NCBI RefSeq assembly: GCF_018371055.1 | Contig: NZ_JAGYZD010000016.1 | Location: forward strand, 1 to 15,954 | Direction of reading: 5' to 3' | Source of the DNA: Finegoldia magna | Lineage (GTDB): Bacteria; Bacillota; Clostridia; Tissierellales; Peptoniphilaceae | Length of the DNA: 15,954 bases | Shown here: positions 1 to 8,200 of the stretch, in pieces | How the letters are laid out: every line of letters starts with the position of its first letter | How positions within the stretch are numbered: position 1 is the stretch's first letter | Notes under the pieces: model-generated | What the model was told of the DNA's origin: nothing | Database searches by the model: none | The model's input: only the letters and a program-made list of their open reading frames with translations | Translations under genes and position numbers: made by a program

Positions 1-1
1 T

Positions 2-790
2 GAAATAGAATCTGAAATGAAACAAATGAGACGCGAAAAAATCGAAGACGTTTTGATTCTAACAGGTGAATCGCAAAAATACTCCTCGGTGGATTATATC
101 TGTGACGCCGTAAAATTGGCGAAGAAATATTTCCGTGTAGTTGGCGTTGAAGTCTACCCTACAAATGTCGAAGATTACAAAAACCTTCACGAAGCAGGCT
201 GTGATTTCGTTACAGCTTTCCAAGAAACATATAACCCCACAAACTACAAATTCTATCACCCAACTGGACACAAATCTTGCTTTCCTTATCGATTGGACAC
301 ACAAGAACGTGCAATCATGGGAGGAATTCGTGGCGTAGGGTTTGGGGCGTTGTTCGGACTTTCCGATGGAATTGAAGACTGTTTTTGCTTGGGAATGCAC
401 GCCAATTTACTGCAAAAAAAATACCCACACGCAGAAATCAGCATATCATTTCCAAGAATCAGACCAACAAAAAACGAAGAAGATTTGAACATAAAAGAAG
501 TTCCTGAGACAAAATTGATGCAATTTATAATCGCAACCAGAATCTTCTTGCCATTCGCACAAATCACAATCTCAACAAGAGAATCCAACCAATTTCGTAA
601 CTTGTCGTTGTTGATGGGAGCTACCAAAATCTCCGCAAGCGTCGACACAGGAATCGGAAGAAGAAATGACGAAAAAGATAAAGGCGACGAACAATTCTTG
701 ATCAACGACACACGAACAGTCGACCAAGTAGAAAAAGATTTGAAGAAGTACAATTTGTATCCTGTGTATAGCGACTACATTGATGTGTAG
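2..790 (+). CDS. thiH: 2-iminoacetate synthase ThiH, 3' part (gene cut by window edge)
   Basis: The reading frame is open from base 2 with no start of its own, so only about the C-terminal two thirds (262 residues) of a roughly 370-residue protein is visible. ThiH is a radical SAM tyrosine lyase that makes dehydroglycine (2-iminoacetate) for the thiazole half of thiamine. The visible part follows E. coli ThiH block by block: the SAM-side strand ILTGES, then FQETYNPTNY, GFGALFGLSD, the SFPRIRP block and STRES. The N-terminal CX3CX2C cluster motif would lie left of the window. The ATG at 17 is an internal methionine and not the start, because residues EIES just before it are in frame and the family needs a long N-terminal domain. 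thiG or thiF may lie upstream, which cannot be seen. It ends 20 nt before a strong terminator. Confidence 0.93.
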   Translation, partial: EIESEMKQMRREKIEDVLILTGESQKYSSVDYICDAVKLAKKYFRVVGVEVYPTNVEDYKNLHEAGCDFVTAFQETYNPTNYKFYHPTGHKSCFPYRLDTQERAIMGGIRGVGFGALFGLSDGIEDCFCLGMHANLLQKKYPHAEISISFPRIRPTKNEEDLNIKEVPETKLMQFIIATRIFLPFAQITISTRESNQFRNLSLLMGATKISASVDTGIGRRNDEKDKGDEQFLINDTRTVDQVEKDLKKYNLYPVYSDYIDV

Positions 791-809
791 AATTTTATAT
801 CTTATCATA

Positions 810-834
810 AGCCCACATTGGTGGGCTATTTTTT
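810..834 (+). terminator. Intrinsic terminator of thiH
   Basis: AGCCCAC, loop ATTG, GTGGGCT, then a T-rich run. The hairpin is perfect and starts 19 nt after the thiH stop. The core 811-824 recurs in the tracrRNA (see findings). Confidence 0.85.
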
Positions 835-879
835 GATATTAATATCTCTTGTTTATTTCTATTCTAATCCTACTTGCAA

Positions 880-911
880 TAAAAAAAGAAGCAGATTTTT
901 TCTCTACTTCT
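880..911 (-). terminator. Intrinsic terminator of the DUF1016 nuclease gene
   Basis: On the minus strand AGAAGTAGA, a 7-nt loop, then TCTGCTTCT (nine pairs, one T-G wobble) is followed by seven T. It lies 13 nt after the stop of the gene ending at 924 and faces the thiH terminator, so the two units converge cleanly. Confidence 0.8.
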
Positions 912-923
912 CCAATTTATATT

Positions 924-1955
924 TTATTTTTCCTTGTATTTTTCTATTACTTTTTCAACTTGTTCTTCAAGCTCTTCTCTATTTGGAATATACAAAGTGT
1001 ATTTTGATGCGAATATTTTATTTGATAAGTTTCCTAATGCGTATTCTGCTTGTACCCCGTCCTTATCTGTACACAATATTATTCCTATCGGTTCATTGTC
1101 CATCTCATCATTAACTTCTGATTTGTAATAATTGAGATACATATTGATTTGACCTACTGCTTCTGGCATGAGCTTACTTGTTTTTAGTTCGATTAAGACA
1201 TAAGACCTTAAAATCTTATTGTAAAATACCATATCCACATAATAGTGGGTGTTGCCGAGGGTTACTCTTTGTTGGCTGCCTACATACATAAAACCCTTGC
1301 CAAGTTCAAGCAAGAATTTTTCAATATGGTCTATGAGTGCTTTTTCTAAATCACTTTCCATCATTGGCTTTTCTTCTGTCAGGCCTAAAAATTCAAATAC
1401 ATAAGGATCTTTTACAAAGTCAGATGGCTTATTTATTTCATTGCCCTTTAAAGCTAGGTCTAGGACTTTTTCTTTATTCTCTTCTCCTGATGATAAGAGC
1501 AATCTTTCAAAAAGCGATGTTTTGATTTGCCTTTTAAGTTCTCTTACCGACCAATTTGCGTTGATACTTTCTTTTTCATAAAAACTTCTTTTTTTTTCAT
1601 CGCTAATGGATAAAAGCTCACAATAATGAGACCAGGTCAATTTAACAGACACTGTCTGTTGAATTTCATATTCTTGAAAAAATCTCCTCATAAATTGCAA
1701 GTTTGATACTGAAAATCCTCGCCCATATTCTTTAGTTAATCTCTTAGATAAATCTTTAAGCAATTCTTTACCATACTCTGCTCTTTCTGAATGACCTTGC
1801 TCATCTTCTACTATGATACGTCCAATCTCCCAGTAAGTTTGCACCAAAATATTATTGACTTCTCTTGCAACTTCATTTCTTGCCTTATCCATCAATATTT
1901 TTATGCTATCAAAAACATCATCATGAACTCTATCTATGTTGTTTTCGTTATCCAT
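924..1955 (-). CDS. DUF1016/YhcG-family PDDEXK nuclease domain protein
   Basis: 343 residues. The N-terminal half (about residues 10-140) is the helical DUF1016 N-terminal domain with the typical QTYWEIGRII, YGKELLKDLS and LQFMRRFF blocks and the LTWSHY...L segment. The C-terminal half (about 180-340) is a PDDEXK-type nuclease fold: D241 in YYVDMVFYN and E256/K258 in VLIELKTSK are the likely metal-binding and catalytic residues. The family is widespread, often near restriction-modification and other defence genes; its precise substrate is not established. Start choice: a GTG nine bases upstream is possible, but it is part of the ribosome-binding site AAAGAGGTG, so the ATG at 1955 with 6-nt spacing is preferred. 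It lies on the same strand as the CRISPR array, directly beyond its leader-distal end, with no clear terminator between them. A role in phage defence is inferred only from family and position. Confidence 0.85.
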   Translation of the reverse strand: MDNENNIDRVHDDVFDSIKILMDKARNEVAREVNNILVQTYWEIGRIIVEDEQGHSERAEYGKELLKDLSKRLTKEYGRGFSVSNLQFMRRFFQEYEIQQTVSVKLTWSHYCELLSISDEKKRSFYEKESINANWSVRELKRQIKTSLFERLLLSSGEENKEKVLDLALKGNEINKPSDFVKDPYVFEFLGLTEEKPMMESDLEKALIDHIEKFLLELGKGFMYVGSQQRVTLGNTHYYVDMVFYNKILRSYVLIELKTSKLMPEAVGQINMYLNYYKSEVNDEMDNEPIGIILCTDKDGVQAEYALGNLSNKIFASKYTLYIPNREELEEQVEKVIEKYKEK

Positions 1956-1970
1956 ACAAAGCACCTCTTT

Positions 1971-2006
1971 GACCTATTAATTGCTATAATTATATCATTC
2001 TTAAGC
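1971..2006 (-). repeat. Degenerate leader-distal CRISPR repeat
   Basis: It lies exactly 66 nt from the last intact repeat. In crRNA sense it begins GCTTAAGAATGATATAAT against GTTTGAGAATGATGTAAT (3 changes in 18), and then similarity is lost. This is the expected decay pattern for the oldest end of an array. It doubles as the promoter region of the adjacent nuclease gene. Confidence 0.75.
1989..1997 (-). promoter_or_regulatory. Extended -10 promoter element of the nuclease gene, inside a degenerate CRISPR repeat
   Basis: Minus strand TGATATAAT is an exact extended -10 (TGnTATAAT). It lies 34 nt before the chosen ATG, which predicts a short leader carrying the AAAGAGGTG site. No convincing -35 is present at 16-18 nt. 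It is part of the leader-distal degenerate CRISPR repeat: intact repeats have TGATGTAAT here, so one substitution produced it. Confidence 0.5.
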
Positions 2007-3393
2007 ATGAGTTAGGTTGAAAACGTGGACGAAGATGTTTAATACCTATATGAAATTACATCATTCTCAAACTGTTAAATCAGCATCATGAATACAATAA
2101 GCGTTTAATACCTATATGAAATTACATCATTCTCAAACACTAACTGACACATAGCTTATGCTAGGCTTGTTTAATACCTATATGAAATTACATCATTCTC
2201 AAACACCAAACAGAAGTTCCATAAAAGATGCAAGGTTTAATACCTATATGAAATTACATCATTCTCAAACAATGCGTGGATGAATTTCAACAAATCAATA
2301 GTTTAATACCTATATGAAATTACATCATTCTCAAACTCTGATAGCACCCAGATTCGTTGCTCCTCAGTTTAATACCTATATGAAATTACATCATTCTCAA
2401 ACTTATCGGCTGTATTTGTGGTTATTTACAGTGTTTAATACCTATATGAAATTACATCATTCTCAAACATATGTTGTTTTTGTATTCTCTTAAAAATTGT
2501 TTAATACCTATATGAAATTACATCATTCTCAAACTTTGCCATTACGCTTGCTTTGTTCATATTAGTTTAATACCTATATGAAATTACATCATTCTCAAAC
2601 TTTTGACCTATTTCTAAATCCTTAGTTTTAGTTTAATACCTATATGAAATTACATCATTCTCAAACCAGGTAAAATTAGTGGAAAAGATTACGGCAGTTT
2701 AATACCTATATGAAATTACATCATTCTCAAACAGTATCTAAAAGATGGTAAAGTTTATTCACAGTTTAATACCTATATGAAATTACATCATTCTCAAACA
2801 ATAACTCTGTCAATGTTTCCTAAATCGTTGTTTAATACCTATATGAAATTACATCATTCTCAAACAGTTATCAAGCGTAAAACCTCATTGTCATTGTTTA
2901 ATACCTATATGAAATTACATCATTCTCAAACTATTTCAGAAGAAGTATTTAATGAATTACTGTTTAATACCTATATGAAATTACATCATTCTCAAACTGG
3001 CTTCAAGCGTAAAGCCTCATTGTCACTGTTTAATACCTATATGAAATTACATCATTCTCAAACTCTCAGGGGGTGGAACTGGTCGTTTTGATGGTTTAAT
3101 ACCTATATGAAATTACATCATTCTCAAACTATCAGTTTTAAGTTTAATCAATGGTAATTGTTTAATACCTATATGAAATTACATCATTCTCAAACAGCCG
3201 ATTATTGATAAATACAAAAAGATGAGTTTAATACCTATATGAAATTACATCATTCTCAAACATCTTAAATAAGATTGAGAAATCACGCTCAGTTTAATAC
3301 CTATATGAAATTACATCATTCTCAAACCATATTAACTCCTTTTAATTCAATGTTGCAGTTTAATACCTATATGAAATTACATCATTCTCAAAC

Positions 3394-3447
3394 CTCAAAT
3401 CCATGAGATAGAATCACTCCATCAAAGCGGTAATTTCATATAGATAA
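3394..3447 (-). promoter_or_regulatory. CRISPR leader with leader-anchoring sequence ATTTGAG
   Basis: Only 54 nt separate the csn2 stop from the first repeat. Read on the minus strand, the leader ends in GGATTTGAG directly against the repeat GTTTGAG. ATTTGAG is the known leader-anchoring heptamer of streptococcal type II-A arrays that directs Cas1-Cas2 integration to the first repeat. The upstream part of the leader carries CTATATGAAATTAC (3430-3443), a perfect complement of the middle of the crRNA repeat. The leader is AT-rich and has no open reading frame. Confidence 0.8.
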
Positions 3448-3477
3448 TTATAAAACTCTGCATAAATCATTATCGAA
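3447..3477 (-). promoter_or_regulatory. Candidate pre-crRNA promoter overlapping the csn2 stop
   Basis: An exact minus-strand TATAAT (3452 down to 3447) overlaps the csn2 stop codon. The only -35-like hexamer is TTCGAT about 19 nt upstream, which is weak. Transcription would start near 3440, so the pre-crRNA would begin within or just before the leader anti-repeat. The array may equally be read from the cas operon. Confidence 0.35.
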
Positions 3478-4095
3478 CAGCAATTTTTTAGAAATGTAAT
3501 CGCTGTCTACTAATATATTATCATAATTTATTATGCAAATGTTCTTAATTTTAATGTAATCGGATAATTCTTTGAGCTCTTCTTCTGTAAAATACTGCAA
3601 TAAGTTTATTGTGTAGAACACATCTATCTTTAAGACATTTTGGTATATGTCTAAATAAGAAACAAACTTATCCAGGAAATCTGTGTAGTCTACACTTGGT
3701 TTAATTGGTACTACCTTTAATAAAGATTCAAAATTTATTTCATCACCAATTTCTAGCATATACGGATAATCTAGTGTGATGTCGTTAATAAAATTAACAA
3801 TTGATGAGTTTAAATTTATTTTTTGTTCGTAATGTTTTTCATCTGAGATAATTTCCATTAAATCTTTAATAATTTTCGTAGTAATTTTCTTGTCATCAAA
3901 GTCCAAGATAGCAGAGTTTTCTATGACTTTGTATTTTGTAATTAACTTGTCATCATCATATAATTCTATGTTTTCCTGGTTGTATATGTTTTCTATTATT
4001 TTCCTATATTCTAATTTGTTTTCAATTGTGATGTTGCAAATATCCCCATAGCCTATGAAAAATGGTTCATTTAATAGTTCGTATTTTAGGTTCAT
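3448..4095 (-). CDS. csn2: Csn2, type II-A adaptation protein
   Basis: 215 residues, close to the 220 of the streptococcal protein. Csn2 forms a ring-shaped tetramer that binds DNA ends and works with Cas9, Cas1 and Cas2 in spacer acquisition. Identification rests on position (last gene of a cas9-cas1-cas2 operon, just before the array), length, and an N-terminal pattern typical of the family: a short [12 protein letters not shown] strand, then a hydrophobic core segment and an acidic, helix-rich C-terminal half with [12 protein letters not shown] and a late [10 protein letters not shown] strand. No catalytic motif is expected. Its start codon overlaps the cas2 stop in a 4-base ATGA, so it is probably translated by coupling. 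The stop codon is part of a TATAAT that may drive the array. Its presence sets the subtype as II-A. Confidence 0.9.
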   Translation of the reverse strand: MNLKYELLNEPFFIGYGDICNITIENKLEYRKIIENIYNQENIELYDDDKLITKYKVIENSAILDFDDKKITTKIIKDLMEIISDEKHYEQKINLNSSIVNFINDITLDYPYMLEIGDEINFESLLKVVPIKPSVDYTDFLDKFVSYLDIYQNVLKIDVFYTINLLQYFTEEELKELSDYIKIKNICIINYDNILVDSDYISKKLLFDNDLCRVL

Positions 4096-4412
4096 AGTAT
4101 TATCAATCCTTCATCCGTGTCCACTAAGCTCGATTTATTCTCTCCTACAATGTATTCCATAGATTGAAATTGTTTTTCGGTTATTGTTAGTATTTGCACT
4201 ATTCCCATCGATGGTTTGTTCTTTTCTATTCTATCTTTTAATGTATTAGCATTTGTTTGATTCAATGATAGTTTGCAGTAAACAGATTCTTGTAACATCA
4301 TGAATCCTTCCGACAGTAAAAATTTTCTAAAAGATCTGTATCTTTTTTTATCATCTAGTGATATTGTTGGCAAATCAAAAAATACTATTGTTCTCATATA
4401 TCTATAACTCAT
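4092..4412 (-). CDS. cas2: Cas2, adaptation complex subunit
   Basis: 106 residues. Cas2 is the dimeric core that bridges two Cas1 dimers in the spacer integrase. The N-terminus [16 protein letters not shown] followed by [18 protein letters not shown] is nearly the streptococcal type II-A Cas2 pattern ([25 protein letters not shown]). The conserved aspartate of the first strand is D13 (FFDLP). The KQFQSMEYI...EGLIIL block near the end is the usual C-terminal strand. An upstream TTG at 4418 is in frame, but the ATG at 4412 gives the conserved MSYRYMR start and is preferred. It begins 11 nt inside the end of cas1 and has no clear ribosome-binding site, so translation is probably coupled to cas1. 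The stop overlaps the csn2 start. Confidence 0.95.
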   Translation of the reverse strand: MSYRYMRTIVFFDLPTISLDDKKRYRSFRKFLLSEGFMMLQESVYCKLSLNQTNANTLKDRIEKNKPSMGIVQILTITEKQFQSMEYIVGENKSSLVDTDEGLIIL

Positions 4413-5274
4413 AATCAATAAATTTAATTAATTGTTCTTCTCCTTTCTCTAACGCTAAAAACACCGACTTGCAATACTCATTAACCGCATTTAGTAATGT
4501 ATACCTTGTTTTTTCCACTAAAACTTCTTCGTCCATAATTTTCAATATTGCTATTTTTTCTTCCTTCTCGAATTTCTCTGGTTCATAAAAATATACAATA
4601 TTATCAATCATAGGTCGTAGCGGTTCCATTAAATCGCTTGATAAATTGTAGTAATTAAATTGATTTTCGTGAAATATCCCAAGTTGTGTTAAATATCCCG
4701 ATGATGTGATCTCTCGTGTGAATATTGATAGTAATATAGAATATCCGAAATTCAGCATCGCATTTGTCGGATTATCTTGGCTTCTCGAAAAATCTTTGCC
4801 AAAAAGACTATTGAAATATACTTTTGCTGCATGACCTTCCCTGTTCGAAACATCTCCATCTTGTACTTGTGATTTATATTCTAATAGAAGATTGGCATTA
4901 TCGTTGCCTATAAATTTCAATAGCAAAGCTTGCCTATTGATTTTCTCTTTGGTAATTTCTCTCCACGTCTTTTGTTTAGAATTATTCTGCCATGAAATTT
5001 GCTTTCTAATCATTAGAGGAGAGTTGTGTTTATTATAATAATTAACAATTTCTCCAATTGTGTTATGGTCTTTTCCGCAGAAAATTATTTTTACTTTTTC
5101 AGCTATTAATTTTTCGATCAATGCTGTTGTAAATGAAACCATTGTTGAATCGATTATCAACACCGCAATTTCCGGTATGTGAATTTTTACGATTTCTTCT
5201 TTTCTAATAACTAGATTATTTAATTTCAAGTCGAGCTTTGCTCGACCTGAAATTAATACTGTTCTCCATCCCAT
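4402..5274 (-). CDS. cas1: Cas1, CRISPR integrase
   Basis: 290 residues, the usual type II Cas1 length (289 in S. pyogenes). Cas1 is the metal-dependent integrase that inserts prespacers at the leader-repeat junction. It begins [17 protein letters not shown], very close to the GWRTV start of streptococcal II-A Cas1, followed by the N-terminal beta domain and the mostly helical catalytic domain. The expected metal ligands are present: E146 in [11 protein letters not shown]202 in GIFHENQF and E217 in DLMEPLRP. The start ATG shares its A with the cas9 stop (TAATG), so it is probably translated by reinitiation after cas9. cas2 begins inside its last codons. Nothing suggests inactivation. Confidence 0.97.
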   Translation of the reverse strand: MGWRTVLISGRAKLDLKLNNLVIRKEEIVKIHIPEIAVLIIDSTMVSFTTALIEKLIAEKVKIIFCGKDHNTIGEIVNYYNKHNSPLMIRKQISWQNNSKQKTWREITKEKINRQALLLKFIGNDNANLLLEYKSQVQDGDVSNREGHAAKVYFNSLFGKDFSRSQDNPTNAMLNFGYSILLSIFTREITSSGYLTQLGIFHENQFNYYNLSSDLMEPLRPMIDNIVYFYEPEKFEKEEKIAILKIMDEEVLVEKTRYTLLNAVNEYCKSVFLALEKGEEQLIKFIDYEL

Positions 5275-8200
5275 TATTTTATTCTTATCCTCTTTTCATA
5301 TATTCCTGTTATTGATTTATATACTAGATAAACTTTGCTATATTTTTCTAAATTTTTTGCCATCAAAGTTTTTCCTGACGATTTTGGGAGATTTATAACT
5401 GATAGATCCGCTGCCGCTACGGTTCTCTTAGTTAAAATCTGTAAATTAGTCATTAGATTGTATAACTGTGAAGTAGTAAACTCATTAAAATTAATATCTT
5501 TTAGATTAGGTAAATTAATCCTATTAATATAAGGCTTTGCATTAAGTTTACTAATAATTTTTTTCAAGCACTCTTTTAATAAAATGTTATCTTCATCATC
5601 ATATACTGAATCTCCCATTTGTTTAGCTTTCAAGGATTTGTTTTCTAAATATTTGTAACTATTCATTTCTTCTGTTGTCCAATACATCTGAATATTTGGC
5701 TCAATTATTATTTGTTTTCCTGTCTTGCCTGTAATAATATAATTAAAGCCATCTATCTCTATTTCAGTCTTATATTTGATTTTATCTATTAAGATTATAG
5801 GATCTTTTAGCTTCAAGATTTCTTTAGCATAGTCTAAAATAACATTTTGATTTTTGTTCATGGCGTCCTTTAAATATAACGGTGCAAATTCAATTGTTTT
5901 TTGTCGACATCCTTTAATCGTATGCTCTACCAAGAATAGGAACGCTCCACTAATCGACTTGTATCCTCCGTATTTTGATACATCTTGTAATCTATCATCT
6001 TTTTTTAGTGGAAGATACATTGTGTCTTTCTTGTAATCTCTCTTTCCAGATATAGTTGCATTGAATAGCTCTCCCTTTTGTATATAACTTTCATTGCTGA
6101 TTAAAACTGATGGTTTATTCAATGTACCTGTAATTAATTTTTTACCTTTTTCAGGTGTCCAGATAACTTTTCCTTTGGATTTACGAGGTCTTGTAAAATA
6201 TTTGCTTAACGAATATTTTACCTTGTCACCCTCTCTATTTTCTTTGACGTAATTTATTGGATTTGATGTAAATTCTCGATTCCACACATCTCCTACTACA
6301 ATATTCAAAAACGCATCATGTGCATGGTGAAGGTCATTTACTTCTCTGGATTTCAAAGTATTCATGTCTTTTCTCAAATCACTTGCAAGGCTTGCTTTTA
6401 CAGGTATTATTTTTGATTTTAGATAGAACTTTTCAAATAATTCTTTGATTGCTTTTATAGATTGTCTTGTTTCTACAAGTTGTCTGTTAATAAATCCTCC
6501 CAGTTCTTCATTTGTTAGTGGTGTGTTTCTTATTAATCTGTTGTATTTTTCTTTGCTGATGAACTCTTTTTCCATCAAATACTTCCAGTAATTGTAAATA
6601 TCCGGATTGTTTCTTATACTTGATGGTACGGGATATATATCTTTTTTGGTAGTTTGATTTGCATTTCTATTTACTAAAACAAGGTTATTTATTATTGAGT
6701 CATCTTTTTTCATTCTCTGAGGAATTACATGATCTATATCATATTGTGTAGAATCGAATAATTTATCCAAGTCAATCTTTTCACCAGTATACATATCTTT
6801 TCCCATTTGAGTGTAGTAAAGATAAAGTTTTTTGCTTCTAAGATTGCTATCATCTAATTTATTCAACCCATCAAAAAGCTCATTATATTGGCTATCTCTT
6901 TCATCTTTTTTTATCGCCTTATAAAGGGCTAGCAATTTATTCTTTCTTGAAATTGTCGTCTTTTTTTCCTCTTCAGATTTTGCCATTTCTATGAAGATTT
7001 TATCCGGGTCATATCCAATAACCTTTGTGATTTCTTCTGTAACTCTAATAACTTGCCATATCATCTTTTTTACAGATGGAGATACATAAAGATTTTCAAC
7101 TACTTCATAACTTATTTCTTGAGGAATATATTTTTTCCTTAGCTTATCAATATCTTTATTAAAGCTGTAGTTTTGGCTTCCAATAATTTGCATCAAATTG
7201 TCACTTGAATTTCTCAAGAAATTAATTACTGTATCAATCTCGCCTGTTTCGATATTTGTACCTGTAATTCCGTCTAATAATTTTCTTGATAATCTTCCCC
7301 AATCTTTGTATTTAAGGTTGATAATTTTTTGAATTTTAGAACTTGATAAATCGGGATAAGTTTCTTCGATGTATTTTTTCAAAAGTTTTTTGTTTCCCGT
7401 ATGAATTGTAATTTTCTCAATGAGATCTTCGACCATTTCAACGTCAAACTTGTCTTCTAATATGTTTTTAAAATCAATATATGATTTCATATTGGATGCT
7501 ATTTCCAAGTTTTTCTCTGAATTATCAAAATCTTCTTTATCCGCAAAGTTATTTCTTATCATATAATCTCTGATTGATTTGAGAGTAACCTTTGTCTTTT
7601 TCTTAAATAATTCTTCAATTAATTTCAACTTAACATCATTAACTAGTGGCTTTCCATTGATCCTCAAATTATTTAATTCATTTAGAACCATATATTCTGA
7701 ATAAAGAATAGAAGATTTAGGAAGAACTGTCTCTTCTGGAAGATAAGTGCATTGATTTAGCATTCTTTTGATAAATTCTTCTTCACTTTTATGAAGATCG
7801 ACTATTTTTTCAAAATTCCATGGTCTTATTTTTTCACCTTTATTTCTGAATATCCAAGCATTTCCGCCATTGTTTTTGTGATAATCATTTAATGGTCCAA
7901 CATAATATGGAATCCTAAATGTGAATGTTTTTCTAATCTTTTCTATTTTTGTATATTCTTCCTTCTTATTATTAAAGCTAGGATAGTTTTTGGCTAAGTT
8001 TTCCAATATTTTATCTAATTCAAAAAGGTGAATTTGATGTGGAATAACCGAATTTATGGATGATATTTGTTTTAATAGAAAGTTTTCTTGTTCTATTTTG
8101 CCCAATAAATACTTAACATCTTCATCTTCACAGTCGCATTGTTTTTCAAGAATTCCTTTTACGTTTTTTGCAAATTCACTATTTGATATTTTCTTCTTTG

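Larger units (their letters stand above)
1971..3393 (-). CRISPR. Type II-A CRISPR array: 21 identical repeats plus one degenerate terminal repeat, 21 spacers
   Basis: The 36-nt repeat, in crRNA sense, starts GTTTGAGAATGATG, has GTAATTTCATATAG in the middle and ends GTATTAAAC. Identical copies begin (+ coordinates) at 2037, 2103, 2169, 2235, 2301, 2367, 2433, 2499, 2565, 2631, 2697, 2764, 2830, 2896, 2962, 3028, 3094, 3160, 3226, 3292 and 3358. Spacers are 30 nt except one of 31 (2733-2763). A further repeat lies exactly one 66-nt period outwards at 1971-2006: its part at 1988-2006 matches the consensus at 16 of 19 positions and the rest is scrambled, as expected of a leader-distal terminal repeat, leaving a 30-nt oldest spacer at 2007-2036. 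Orientation follows from the cas gene direction, the leader with ATTTGAG at 3394-3400, the tracrRNA anti-repeat and the decay at the far end. Apart from the pair at 2866-2895 and 2998-3027, spacers look unrelated. Their targets cannot be determined without a search. Confidence 0.98.

Noticed and set aside
2777..3091. 104-residue plus-strand open frame with five copies of YMKLHHSQT
   Set aside because: It is the CRISPR repeat read as codons; the 66-base period is a multiple of three, which keeps the frame open by chance.
3064..3093. Glycine-rich reading of one spacer (SGGGTGRFD) suggesting a phage structural gene
   Set aside because: Thirty bases are too few to name a target; a search is needed.
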